64,000 bases of DNA, from positions 688,694 to 752,693 of the forward strand of contig MNCI01022155.1 in the NCBI GenBank assembly GCA_015680685.1, read 5' to 3'. The position numbers were made by a program, and so were the translations under genes. This stretch comes from Gnetum montanum. Taxonomy: Eukaryota; Streptophyta; Gnetopsida; Gnetales; Gnetaceae. Shown piece by piece: positions 1 to 11,379 of this stretch (positions are counted from its first letter, which is position 1; every line of letters starts with the position of its first letter). The notes beneath the pieces were generated by a model, which saw only the letters and a program-made list of their open reading frames with translations, was not told the origin of the DNA and made no database searches.

Positions 1-1669
1 TTGAGAAAACTATGTGCAACTTGGAGCGTATCCTTCCCCCATGACTGAGTTAAACACTCTGAGTTTAAGTAGGTTTGATTGGAAGGAGAATTGGAGTGCT
101 AATGAGCAAGATATTGATGTTTAAATGATAGGTGCGCAAGCTTGAAAATTCATGGAAGAAAATTGCAATAACTCCCCTTGCGTGAACAGTTGAAAGCGAC
201 ATTGACGCATGCTAGGGAGGTCTATATATATAGGTTTTATGGACGCGACATCGCGTACATGCTAGCGCAGATCCGATATCGCATCCCTTCCAAAATAGGG
301 TACTTGGAAAAATTGATAAATTTTTGAATTTCCATGGCCAAAAAGGAAAGATTTAAGGTAAATTTGAAAGGTCTGGGATAATGTTAAATAGACATCAAGG
401 CACAAAAAGTATAATGACGTGGAATTATATAATGAAGTTCTTGAAGAGGGTGCAGAAAAAGGACATGTAGTCAGGTAGAGGAACGTTTAGGTTGAAATGA
501 TGATAAAGGAAAGAATAAATTTAGCAGTGTAGTACTTGGAGGGTATAAGATGATGCAGTGCTATGCAATAAGTACAAATTACAAAAGTTACACAAGTGGA
601 TCCTCCCCAAAGTAGGCTCCAACCCATAATTCCCTTGCGTAACCACACCTTAAAATGTCCATAGGCACTATAAGGGTTAAATGCAGCTCGCACCTGTGCA
701 ACAAAACACACACATGTTAAGCACCACCGTGATGAGGTATGAATTCTATGCCACACAAGACACAAGTTAGAAATACTTAGACAGTGGGGTAAAACGAATC
801 GTAGAAGGGATTGTAGAAATTGGGACATGAGCTAACTTACCTTGGGCACAATGAATCTTGATTGTGGGGCATGATTAATGTATCATTAGCCTTTTACTCC
901 AAAATCAAGACCCAGTCCATACCTCTGACCAGTGACATCACATCATTTCATCCATTGAGAGACAACCATAAGAGCATCATGACAACAAGTTGTACGATCA
1001 CTTGGCTTTTTGTACAAGGGAGGAGTGATTTGAAATTTCTCTACGACGCATTCTTCTTGATATTTTTCTTTGTTATTTTCCCTTCTTTGTTTTCTTTTTC
1101 TTCTTGTAGCCGCTTTGGCACTTTGTCATTTTCAACGGTGATCCAGAGAAGCCACCAACCTTTAGGAATGGATGCATGTCTTTCCAGTGGGATCCTCTAG
1201 AATAGCATTGAGTTCTTTATTGAGTGCCTTCATTGCTCTTACTCTCATTTTTTGTTAGTTCTACAAGGATTTTAGTACAACCAAGTTGCATGATAGAACA
1301 TATAGATGTCACCAAAGAGAATCCACAAGTCCCCTTGATGTTACATCCTAGCCATTCCCTCTTAGTCCATCATTCTTCACTTTGGACATAATGAGTACAA
1401 AGTTACTTTAAGTTTTAATGATGACAAGAATATCATCGTACCTAGAGTAGAACCTCTTTTTAATAGAATGGGTGGGTGGATGTTGTGGGCTCACTATCCA
1501 AATAATTAGTCACCTATGACTTAATAGCATAGAAAAACACCTCAACCAAAAAATTACATGAGTATTTTATTCACAGATGAGATTACCCTAAAAAACGTAA
1601 AAAAAACAATTAGAAAAGTGAAAAACTAGAAAATAAAATATTGTAAAATTAAAGAAAAGAAAAAACATT
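1..1669 (-). other. E1 3' non-coding internal region
   Basis: No supported gene. This stretch aligns by eye with E2 39600-40960 and E4 60590-62110, for example the shared phrase around AAGAATATCAT at about 1425. It contains a TATA-plus-palindrome module (222-291) and two copies of the purine-tract motif, seen on the plus strand as CCCCCATGACT (36-46 and 1701-1711). Short ORFs at 487-828 and 862-1200 show no family resemblance and are probably chance. Confidence 0.65.
222..291 (-). promoter_or_regulatory. Internal TATA-plus-palindrome module of E1
   Basis: A TATA-like run (222-232, plus strand CTATATATATA) is followed on the plus strand by GACATCGCG and CGATATCGC words. On the minus strand the GATATC-type words therefore lie upstream of the TATA box. 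The order matches the U3 of the LTRs but the module sits inside the element. Promoter activity is inferred from sequence only. Confidence 0.5.
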
Positions 1670-3859
1670 TACTAATTCTGCTTATTAGAATGGGGGGTAT
1701 CCCCCATGACTAAACCTTTAAATATGGTTAGAATTAATAAATGGAAAATTTGGATCCATGCATCTTGGAAACATTGGGGTCCGATCATATCCAAACCACT
1801 AGGTGTCTTTTGATGTGGTGGTAGGAATGTACCCAAATTGGGGTTCACACACTTGATTAAAGTAGGCATAGTTGGGAAAATTAAAAGATGTGGTCATGTG
1901 ATAAGGAGCTAACCCACTATGGCACCCGTGACCATAAGATGGTATGCAAGGATCAATATGTATCCCTACGTGGTTGTATCCATTGGGTCACATGGTTGTT
2001 GGAGGATTAGTTGATGGCTTAGATGAGGTAGTAGGAGGCATTGAGTTTGAGGAGGAAGATGCATCACAATGTTGGGCTTGTGCTGAGTTGGAGGATGCAG
2101 TGGTTTCAGAACCGTGCTGTCTCTTTCTACAGTCATGCCTAAAGAAAGGATGCTTCTAACATTATGGAGGACTTCCATTGTTGTTGACAGTAGCGGCACA
2201 AGTAATGTTCATGGGTTGGTGCTGTGGTGCAAAACCTTTTGACACAACTTGTTGCAATGTAGAAGAAGGTGAAGGATGAGAATATTGAGGCCAAGGAGAA
2301 GTGGAAGGAACTTGAGGTGGTGATCCTGTGGAAAAGGATATGGGTTGATAGTACTTAGGAGAATGATACCGATGAGATGAAGTCGAGGATTTTGATCTAG
2401 TTGGGGAAACAAGGTGTTGAACATAATAAGCATTTGGTGTTGGGATATATGAAGGTTGTGGTTGGTTTGGTGGTGGCCTTCCCCACAACTGGGGGTTTCA
2501 CCACTGCAGTTGGACATGGTACTTTTGTACAAATTCTAGATGTAGCATTCCTTTCTAATGCTCATGTAAATGTGGCAATACTAGGCATTGGCTTTTGGGG
2601 TGATCATACAGACAAACATCACATTGATACTTATCATTTACAATTGAGCTACTATCCTTATTTTCTTCAACCCTTCTTTCTAATTATTGAATGATGTTTT
2701 GTCCCATTTCTAAGTTTGGCATCCTCTACTTGTTCTAGTTGTCAAAGTGATCTTGCATGGTTCTACCTCTAATAATGTCTACATATTCTCCACATTTTTC
2801 ATGTACCCATTCCATCATCTTATTGATCTTTGCCTCAATTTCATCTAGTGATTGTAGTATTGGAAAATATGATTCCACCTCCTTGAGGTGAGTTGATTTC
2901 TCCTCTTAATGATTATGGACCTTTGTTATTTTAAGATTTTGGTCTTGTTGAGATCTTTCAACATTCTCCCATTTGGCTATTTCTCCTTCTTCTTTTGCTA
3001 TTTGCTACCTGCTTAATAAGCTCTTGGAATTGGTGGGTTTGTAGTTCATATAGTTGACCTGGGACATAGATCCCTAGGGTCTCCCTTGTTTCATTACAAA
3101 GCCCATCCATAATGTGACATATTAGCCTTTCCTCAAAGAACCCATGGCCTAGGCAGCTATTTAACAATGAGTAATATCTTTCTAAGGCCATGTCCAAGGG
3201 TTCATGTTGCCCTTGTTTTTACTCTTGGATTTGTCTCCTCAAGGTCGACACTCTTGCACAAGTTTGATATCTTTCGTTGAAGAGTTCTACCATTGTCGGC
3301 CAACGGTGAATTAACTTTCCTTATGATGCCTGCAGGATATTTGAATAGCCTCTTGTATATGCATTAGGCTCTTAGTGGCTAGTAGAGGTTCATCGTCACT
3401 AAGTAGGTTATGAATTTACGAGTTGGGACGATGTTGTCTTTGTTCATGTTGGCGTTCCTAACTTTGCTCATGGGTTTGATTTTTATTTCTACACCAACCC
3501 CTTGAGAAATGGTCATCCATGTCATGACCTAACATTGAAGGAGTAGAGGAAGAGAAAGAACTGGAAGACTCATCATGACTTTTGTAAGTCTCCCAATCAT
3601 CCCCTAATGTACTCTTGCTAACCATTGAGAAGGTCCTAGGCCTTACAGGCGCCCTCATTCTATGGGATGTCCCATCATCACTAAAGGTACCTGAGTTGGA
3701 TGAAAAGAGTCCTTAAGTATTGTTGGGGTGTCCATGAACATATGAGACTCTTGCATAAGATTGAGTACTCCAAACTTCATTGTTGTCATATATTTTGTTG
3801 GTTCTCCAATGAATTGCCTCGCTAGTTGTTGCATTAACATTGTCTTGTGAGAGAGACAT
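1670..3859 (-). pseudogene. gag: E1 gag pseudogene
   Basis: Structural capsid/nucleocapsid protein of the retrotransposon. The likely start is the ATG at 3857-3859, beginning MSLSQ, the same start as E2 gag. The N-terminal part is Ser/Arg-rich. A capsid core at about 2960-3200 has the LERYYSLLNSCLGHGF and MDGLCNETR motifs shared with E2 and E-in. A compact zinc knuckle follows at about 2584-2622 (CDVCLYDHPKSQC, spacing CX2CX3HX4C). The C-terminal part is rich in Pro, Gln, His and Tyr. Several stops and frame changes make it non-functional. The region between the N-terminal part and the capsid core appears shortened relative to E2. Confidence 0.8.
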
Positions 3860-3972
3860 TGTTGTGAATTGTGTGTGACTTATTTGTAATTAATTTCTTT
3901 CTCAAAGATGTATCGTTAATACTTCGTTATATCGATCTTGTATGATATAACTAATCTAGATAACTAGCACCG

Positions 3973-3990
3973 TCCCCGGAAATGGCGCCA
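3973..3990 (-). other. E1 primer binding site (tRNA-Asp type)
   Basis: On the minus strand this reads TGGCGCCATTTCCGGGGA. It differs at two positions from TGGCGCCGTTGCCGGGGA, which I recall as the tRNA-Asp PBS of Athila/Tat elements. One base separates it from the LTR end, as in E2 and E-in. Confidence 0.88.
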
Positions 3991-3991
3991 A

Positions 3992-4834
3992 TGATGAGCG
4001 ATGATGTACCCCTATGCTCAACCATATGAATACGAGCATGTACGTGCGATCTACTCAAATTCTGTGGACTGACTAGTTGTGGCACCTAAACAGTTATACA
4101 TTGATCGCAATTCGCTGTCTTCCCACCTAGACTAGTATTTACTTTGTCACGTATGATTTAGTGTAGAGTGAGGTATATGGTGTGATTTCTAACACTAGGC
4201 TACTTCTAAAGACAATAAAAAATAATCTTGGTTAAGCTAATAAGCAATGTGAAGTAAAACTTAAACTAGCTTAAGTGCAATGAGCATCCTTCCTTAATCA
4301 TCCATACACATCTTGGACCTCATGTATTACTTCTAGGATTACCATGCACACATTACTTGAGCACTACTATATATGCTACTGGGTTACCAAGTAGTTACAC
4401 TTGAATGTTTGTGATTAAGAGGTACTCATTCTGCATTAACAAAAAAAATAGTAAATAACGATAAAGAAATATTAATTAAGAAAACAATAAATAAGAATTA
4501 ACAATTAAATAATTAAAAACTAAGTGAATATTGCAATGATGAAGTAATCTCGATCTTTATTGTTGATTGTGTGCATGTCCAAGTACGTCACACTCGAACA
4601 AAGGTTCCATATAATTACAAGGCATCACACTATGGGCATGCACTGAAAACTGACAAAAATACTTGACCCCTAAAGACTTACCAACTGACTCCTTTCCTAT
4701 GCACTTGAGTGCTATATTTATAGGTCAACATAGGAATCATGATATCATGTATTTGATATCGTTATCCAGGCTACGATATTGTGTACCCGATATCGAGTAT
4801 CTGATATCAGGGGCTAGCAAACTATGATTCATCA
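3992..4834 (-). repeat. E1 5' LTR
   Basis: About 843 bp. On the plus strand it begins TGATGAGCG next to the PBS and ends TTCATCA, matching the TGATGAGC...GCTCATCA ends of the sibling LTRs. It contains two or three copies of a CTGGGNTTACCA-like motif (4334-4392), a TATA box and a GATATC palindrome cluster in U3. Downstream of 4834 the sequence is a different repeat (4844-5123), so E1 appears to have inserted there. Confidence 0.85.
4711..4807 (-). promoter_or_regulatory. E1 LTR core promoter: TATA box and GATATC palindromes
   Basis: The minus-strand TATA box is TATAAATA (plus-strand GCTATATTTATA, 4711-4722). Upstream of it on the minus strand, 4738-4807 holds GATATCATGTATTTGATATC, a decayed GATATTGTGTACCCGATATC and GATATCGAGTATCTGATATC, each a 20-bp near-palindrome. 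The position just upstream of TATA suggests binding sites for a dimeric factor; that is inference. Confidence 0.6.
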
Positions 4835-4843
4835 ATGAGCTAG

Positions 4844-5123
4844 GGATCCAACCTTATTTAGGCCAAGCCATGCTTGAAATCCTAATTACATGTTGCCCAA
4901 TAAGGCATCTAGAAACATCTAGAAGATTTATTTACAAAAGGATCTTAGTAGAATAATTCAAAGGCATTCCTTCTTGAAGAATCCTAACTCCCTTTGAAGT
5001 ATCTAAAATTTTTCATCCTCATCAATTAGTTTTTTATGTAATTCACCAACAATAGCTTTATAACCCTTAATTTTCTTTAACAAGTAAACAACATAAGAGC
5101 CTTTTCAAGATTTGGCTTCACAT
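4844..5123. repeat. Direct repeat R, left copy
   Basis: Matches 7257-7524 in the same orientation with scattered changes. Both begin GGATCCA and an ACCTTAT word, share a CTTGAAA block, TTCCTTCTTGAAGAATCCT, and end in TTTGGCTT. They lie about 2.4 kb apart. They could be a tandem duplication or LTRs of a short element; I cannot decide. The left copy is cut by the E1 insertion. Confidence 0.6.
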
Positions 5124-5560
5124 ATAAAACAATCTCTCTACTTAAAGACAAATCTTGCTCCTTCAATGAGCAACACACTTGCCATGAAGCCACTACCGCT
5201 TTCATCCATGTGAAGTATTGGGCTATTGGATAAGGATACAATCTGCAACATCTTCTATATGTCATTAGTTCACTTTCAATTTTAAATATGACACTGTGCT
5301 TCAACAACAAACTGGCATTAGCAAAAAATAATAAAAATATATTTTAAAAAACCATATCTAAATTAAGATAAAGCAGGAACATGAGAGAGAGAATGAAACT
5401 GAGCTATTACATTATATGGGAGCTCTCCACCAAAAGCATTTAGGCTTTTCAAATACACTTCAATATATCTCATGTTTATCCAAGAAAGATCTATTGCAAG
5501 TAGTTTCAATGTATCTCTCTTCAGCATACAATGAATTAACCTCCCTATTGCAAAAAACAT
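5077..5560 (-). other. Unrecognised exon-like ORFs
   Basis: Two minus-strand open stretches, at 5363-5560 and 5077-5310, are free of stops and do not look like retroelement protein. The first contains LKSLNAFGGELPYN and is followed by GT, and is preceded on the minus strand by an AG after a T-rich run, as expected for an exon. The second contains PIAQYFTWMKAVVASWQVC. I do not recognise a family. They may be exons of a decayed host gene, or chance. The 3' part of the second ORF lies in direct repeat R. Confidence 0.25.
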
Positions 5561-6810
5561 AAATCTGAATATAAAGAAAGAGTTTACAAACTATCCTTCT
5601 TACTGCATCTTTATTTATATGTTCAAGAAATACTAAAGGAAAAATTAGAATTCAATATTATCTGCTTCTCTTGCTTTAGACATATTGTTAGTAGAAGCAA
5701 ACTTGTAATCATTTTTTGCATGTACTATCTTCCATTTTGATATGGCAATGACTTCATCATGGTCCATTGCCATGAATGTATTCACAGTAATTTTAGTCAA
5801 TGTATATATGCGAAAAAAAACATATATGAAAAATTATAAATAGATCAAACTTTAACTCTTGATAAAAGCAAATGGTTAAAATGAGCTCATGTAGTTGACC
5901 TCATATTATTGGGACAAGGCTAAGATGATAATGATGTATGCAATGTGTGCCCCAACTTCCAAGCAATATTTCCAACAAAATCAATGGTTATTCATTGCTA
6001 GAAGCCTTAGAACCAACTAATTCAAGATCTAAAGTTGATGTAAACCCTATTATAATATGGAGCATATAGAAACCATGTATTTAATTTTCCAAATTATTTT
6101 GATGTTGATTTTTCTTAGTTTTTTGTTCATGGTTTCATCTAAGTTTTTTAACCAATCTTTACTTGGCAAACCTTTGTTTGGGATGAGATATGAGTTAAGG
6201 ACTTAATCATAAGGAAGTTTCATTAACAAAACAATTCCATAGAGGAGAACAATTAATTAACTAATTATGTTAAACACTTTTGTGTTATGAAGTTGTTAAT
6301 CATATAAAGGTGCATTAGAAGAACTGGCTAAGGACTTCTTACCTCAGATGTTTTGGAGTGCACCCACTTCCTTATGATGTAGTTAGTTATCACTATATTG
6401 TACTTGAGATCTTAGGCTACCAATTAACTCAGTAGCCAACGTAGGCTGATGTTCACTTTGTAGTCTCCTGCTTCATTACGAACATTGTGCTAGGATGCTA
6501 TTACACGGCCACATTGTGCTGAGCTGCCATTTTGCAGGTTCACTGAGTGAAGTATCTCCGTTGAACTACTTCTTCCCAATTCATTCATATTCTTCCTTCT
6601 TTGGCATCGTTGTTAACTGGTGTCTTTTTATTTGCTGTTCATGAGTTTCTTTAATGAAGTTATTTCATTCTTCTCCTCTGTAGACAATTTACTGTAACCT
6701 ATTAGATATCCTTGGTTCATTTTATTCTTGAAGTACTTTGCATGAGACCTTTTACTAGGTCTCGAATGTTATCATTTTTGGTTTCTGTTGCGTCAATTAA
6801 CAAACACGTT
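5561..6810. other. No supported gene
   Basis: AT-rich sequence without a convincing ORF, repeat or regulatory element. It could be intronic to the exon-like ORFs on either side. Confidence 0.4.
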
Positions 6811-7186
6811 TTAATCCAATGTTCTCTGCAGCCATGAAACTGTTTTTTGGTTCATAACTTTAACAATTTCTCCTTTTTGTAGCTTAATGGAATTGGATTC
6901 ATAATGCTCATCTGTATTAGACCTAGTGCTTATCAATCTGATGTTAGAAAATTTTTCAATGGACATAGAAGTTTCTCCTATCAAAGTAACATGCCACTCC
7001 TTTTTATGCAATGAATCTACAACCGTCTTCTACCAAAGGTTGTAGAAACTCCCACCAAACTTTTGTACTGAAATGAGATATCATAAAAAGCAATAAACAA
7101 GATATTCTGAAAGAACAATAACTTAAATGTGCAGCAAAAATATCATGTGATGGAAAAACAGTAAACACAAGTGGTATATAATTCAT
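6811..7186 (-). other. Unrecognised exon-like ORFs, second group
   Basis: Minus-strand ORFs at 7004-7186 and 6811-7011 overlap in different frames. The second ends in KTVSWLQRTLD and contains SIKLQKGEIVKVMN, a soluble, charged sequence unlike the transposon proteins nearby. No family is recognised. It may belong to the same decayed gene as 5077-5560. Confidence 0.25.
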
Positions 7187-7256
7187 GTGACCACAAAGGG
7201 TAACATCCTGGGAGAAGCCAAGGCCTTATTTCTCAATTTATTTACAATGAGCAAAG

Positions 7257-7524
7257 GATCCAGACCTTATATAGGTCATGTCTTGCTTGAAACACTAATC
7301 GCATATTACTCAAAAAGGTGTCTACAAACATTTAGAAGATTTTGTTCTATAAGGACCTGATAAAACAATTCAGAGGTATTCCTTCTTGAAGAATCCTGAC
7401 AAATATCTAGAAAATTTTATTAAGTAATTTCGTACGTAATTAGCTAGCAATAGCTTCATGTTGCTTATGCGTTTTTATTAACAATTAAATAATATAAGAG
7501 CTCTTTCAAAATTTGGCTTTATGC
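7257..7524. repeat. Direct repeat R, right copy
   Basis: Direct copy of 4844-5123. It carries CCTTATATAGG near its left end, which could serve as a TATA box on the plus strand. Similarity fades beyond TTTGGCTT. Confidence 0.6.
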
Positions 7525-8067
7525 ATTCCAAATTTTCAACAAACGTGTCTCCCTTTGAAAGATCTACATTCCTAGTTCCTTACCGTCAGTATTCGTAAAT
7601 AGGTTATGCATGTCTTCTTCTGAAAACCATATGCATGTTGCTTTCAATTTCAAGTTATGTTAAAAATAAATATCCTCCATCTCTGAAACTGATATCCTAC
7701 CCTCTATTTCCTCCCAAGTGGATTGCCTCATCCTCCACCCAACCCACAACACTCAAACCACAAACACTATCTACAATTCTGGTCAGGACTTCAATTTGAA
7801 CGCATCCGCCTTTTGCACGAGGTTTAGTCCTCTATATTCCCTTGACTTACATCTTCCCTATGCAGAGCTCTCATCCATGCACTCTTCCTGTGAAAGTCTA
7901 CTGCAATATCTGCTTCTGATCTTGCTCTCGATTTCTTCCAAAATGTGGACTTTTTAAAAAGCATTATGCGTTTTAACTCAAATATCAAAATTTAAATATT
8001 TTTATTTTTGTGTACTTCCCTAAAGAAATTTTTATTTGTATGATGATAATGGTGGTTCTAGTTTGAT
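7525..8067. other. No supported gene
   Basis: Contains a plus-strand ORF (7718-7957) rich in Ser, Leu and His with no recognisable motif. Nothing else is supported. Confidence 0.35.
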
Positions 8068-8280
8068 TTGTATTTTGATCGTCTTAGAGCTATCCTTTTG
8101 TTTCAACAAGTAGACAAAGGAAAAAAAAAAGATTATATTAACAAAATAAGATTTGAAGTACAAAGAAATTACTTTCGGGATCTTAATAAGCAACCAAATG
8201 AGCTTGGCACATGCATCCTTGACACAGATCTTAATGGTTGTAGTTCCTGTGATTTCTATTTTGAAAAAAAGATCTCCTGA
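8068..8280 (+). CDS. Hypothetical short ORF, 70 aa
   Basis: An ATG-to-stop ORF with a charged, Asn/Lys/Asp-rich composition and a CSSCDFYF end. No family is recognised, and no promoter or neighbouring exon supports it. It may be a chance ORF or a fragment of a decayed gene. Confidence 0.15.
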   Translation: MYFDRLRAILLFQQVDKGKKKDYINKIRFEVQRNYFRDLNKQPNELGTCILDTDLNGCSSCDFYFEKKIS

Positions 8281-11200
8281 TAGAAAAACTTTTTGAGATA
8301 CCTGTTATATAGAAAGGGACTTTGCAGATAAAAGAATAAATAAATAAAGAGCCAGTTCATAACAACCTGTCAAGGTGCATTTAGATGCATAGAACTATAA
8401 AAGTTTGCTGAAAGTGAAAGTCAAGCAGGATGCTAGCAAGAAAACGGATGGTCAAATTAACAATAGCAACCAAATCCGAGATGATAATTGTTTGCTGATG
8501 AATAAGCCATTGCCATCCAAAAGTCCTTCAGAGTATTCCTTTTCTGAAAACAGTTTGTTCTTGTACACATGAAATGCTGATGAAAAGTAAATTTTAAAAT
8601 TTTAATTCTTTGTTTTTGGAATAATTAAATTTTCTAAAACTGCATGTTGTGGAATCCAATCACACAGAAATATTATCTCAATTTTACGTGGGAGATGCGT
8701 ATTTGTGCATGGTTGGTTATACTAAGTGTTATGTATGCAGAAACATGAGAAATTCTTTTTTATTTTAATCTGTAAGTATTTCTTAATAACTCTAGAATAA
8801 ATAACGAGTATTCCGTACTTTCACACACTCACTTTTCCACAAACAACTTTACTGTTTTCTTACATTGTTTCTCAATTACCATATCACACAACATACTCTG
8901 GAATTGTTGCTACTAGCATAGTTCATTCCTTCAAAATCATATGCCTAAATTTGTCATGCTTTCACTTCAAACAGCAATTCCTTAATAATGATATCTTTAG
9001 CCTTTACAGTCCACTCTAGTCAGCTTAATTTATTACTTTGGTGGCTATAACTTCAAACATTTCTCAACTCCACCATTACTTGAATTTGTAACAGTTACAT
9101 CTTTTCAAGCAAAATTGTATTTTTTTTTTCTTCACTCCTTTCTATATTAAATGTACATGCTTCACTCCTTAACACAGGTTATGTTATTAAATTACATACA
9201 TATTGTTTTGGAGTCGTTGTGACTATTAGCAGTATTATTTGCTTGTTAATAATTTATTTTATTATAGGCTTCGTAGTATTTACGTAGGATGATATTGCAA
9301 GAAGAAAAAAGTGTTACTATTATTACGATTATAAGGTATAAAGTATGGATAACACTATTGAGTTTTGATGCCATGGTTTGTCTTGCAATTCTCCTTTTGC
9401 AAAATTAGAGCTTTATCGTTAGCTGGCACATACTTAGCGTCTACTTTAGCTGTAGATTCTANNNNNNNNNNNNNNNNNNNNNNNNNNNNNNNNNNNNNNN
9501 NNNNNNNNNNNNNNNNNNNNNNNNNNNNNNNNNNNNNNNNNNNNNNNNNNNNNNNNNNNNNNNNNNNNNNNNNNNNNNNGATAGTAGCAATAAAATGAAT
9601 GATGAAGGTAAGTAAACAAATTCAGTTATAAAAAATTTTGATAAAGAGAAACCGCTAAAGGATACCATGAAGATAAATGTAGGATATATTAGTGGCAAAA
9701 AGGAAGAGAAAAAACCTGCCTTGAAGTACTTTAAATAAGAGAGCAGAGATTTTTCAGAAAGATATATATTGAGAACTAAACTGTATCTTATGTTGATAGT
9801 GTTCTGCATTATGTATTTCTTGTGACTTTTTGTCGTCTTTTATGACTTGGTTTGCTTCTATTGTTGTTGTTCTGTAATGATTTACTTCTGGTGGATGGTG
9901 TGTCTGTGTTGAAGTGTTTTTCTCTTTATCATGGCTGAATAAGTCTAGCAGTGGGCGATCTTTGTATTGGGCCAAAGCTTCTGTCTAGCTAACCTCAATA
10001 TGGTTGAATAGAACTGCATTTGTTCTCAATGAACAACAGTCCAGCTTGCCAAGTTTAGGAACATCCGTAAGTTGGACCACAAACACTAACCCCTTAAACA
10101 ATCCCTTATCAACGGAAGGGAAGCTATATGAATTGGCCACTGCATAACCGGTTCAGATTTAATGTATCAGTTCGATTTAATGTGCTTGTTCATTCTCTTA
10201 TTAACTGGAAACATTCGATTAAGTTAGTAGGAATCCTATACCTTGCTTGTTAGTAATTAAATATCTAAACGTCCATCAGTGGCTGCAAGGCTTATGATTT
10301 CTATACAAACAGAATTTTCAAAGGAACAGAAAAAGAAAACTTCATTTTAATCCTGCGCTATAAATCATATGTGCTTTCTAAATTTTTGAAGCGTATACCA
10401 AAATTTTGTGTTTTGGTGCGATTCAGTACTTTATAATTTTGTGAATTTCATTGCAATTTTGATGCAAGCAGTTTTATGTGTTTCAGGAAGTAAAAGCGTA
10501 AAATGTGGCATGATATTCCAAGAAGCTAAAATGTGCATGGATATAATTGAAGGATGAACGCCGAATTCTTTCTGGCAAAGAGAGTACGAGTTTGGTGGCT
10601 ATGCCTTTTCCCCCTACCTGTAGCAGTAACATGTCTTGGTCTAATTAATTAGTCTTCCTTGAAACGGTTTGTAGATATGGTTGGAATATGGAAGGCTTTC
10701 TTTCTTTTAACAATTCCATGGTGATGTTAAATGCTCAGAGGGCCCTTGGCGAACATATGAAAATTTACAACTATTAAGTAAACAGGCCCCAAATATTCAA
10801 TCGTATGAAATGCTGCGAATATATATATATATATATATATACACACACCACGATGCATGTGGCTGTTTGGTGCTATTAGAGTCTTGAATATGTATATAAA
10901 TTAAATTTTACATAAAATCTTGAATGTTTCAATCAAATATTCATTAAATTAGGGTGAGTATTTTAAAAGTTTAATGAAAATGAACGAAACATTTATGTTA
11001 ATGACCTAGTTTCATCATAGGGGAGGGAAAAACAAAAGCCTAGTTTAAAATAATGGTATTTTATCCTTTATAGGTTAGAAGCTTATTTTGCCGAGGAGGT
11101 TCTAAGAGGGTCAATATAGTAATTTAACCTTTAAATGCATATTAATTATTTAATTGATATATTAAGATATATTAATGGTCATGGTAATAGAGATGATGGA

Positions 11201-11281
11201 TGGTGTGATTTATGAAAAAAATTGAAGGTTCACATTTGTTTTTATTTAACAATGAGGTGTTAGCTTGGTGGTAAGAGGCCT
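8281..11281. other. Unannotated AT-rich DNA with sequence gap
   Basis: No gene or transposon is recognised. A run of 118 N (9462-9579) is an assembly gap, so ORFs reaching into it are meaningless. A microsatellite lies at 10818-10849. The right end stops at a single N (11282). Confidence 0.6.
10818..10849. repeat. (AT)n/(AC)n microsatellite
   Basis: About eleven AT units run directly into four AC units, a simple compound microsatellite. Confidence 0.95.
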
Positions 11282-11282
11282 N

Positions 11283-11379
11283 TATCGCGTACGCGATATC
11301 GCAGGAGAAGACGCGATATCGCGGCGGTCGCGATATCACGTACGTGATATCGCGGCGTAGTGCAAGTCGTGTCTCATCA
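11283..11379 (-). repeat. Truncated LTR end with intact palindrome array
   Basis: The segment ends on the plus strand in CTCATCA, the outer terminus of the E-in and E1 LTRs, and is packed with GCGATATCGC words. It holds a 16-bp perfect palindrome (11283-11298) and a 26-bp perfect palindrome (11329-11354, core GATATCACGTACGTGATATC). The rest of the LTR is missing because the sequence breaks at N 11282. Its many intact CpGs suggest it is the least decayed copy of this U3 in the window. No purine tract follows at 11380, so it is more likely the outer end of a 5' LTR or solo LTR than a 3' LTR. Confidence 0.6.

Larger units (their letters stand above)
1..4834 (-). mobile_element. E1: partial gag-only Ty3/gypsy (Athila-like) element
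   Basis: Read on the minus strand, this is a 5' LTR (3992-4834), a PBS, a gag-like ORF and a 3' non-coding region running off the left edge of the window. No pol lies between gag and the 3' region: sequence near 1400-1700 matches the 3' regions of E2 (about 40650-40980) and E4 (about 61700-62150), which also follow gag directly. The 3' LTR is outside the window, so target duplications cannot be compared. The family call rests on the tRNA-Asp type PBS and LTR termini shared with the gag-pol elements in the window. Confidence 0.85.

Noticed and set aside
2401-2694. A 97-aa plus-strand ORF with a hydrophobic start
   Set aside because: It is antisense to E1 gag, where the minus-strand frame shows knuckle and Pro-rich tail homology to two other elements.
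4738-4807. GATATC clusters as a satellite or centromeric repeat
   Set aside because: They occur as short clusters at fixed positions in LTRs and internal modules, not as long tandem arrays.
9365-9809. ORFs running through 9365-9598 and 9459-9809
   Set aside because: Much of each translation is Ns from the gap at 9462-9579.
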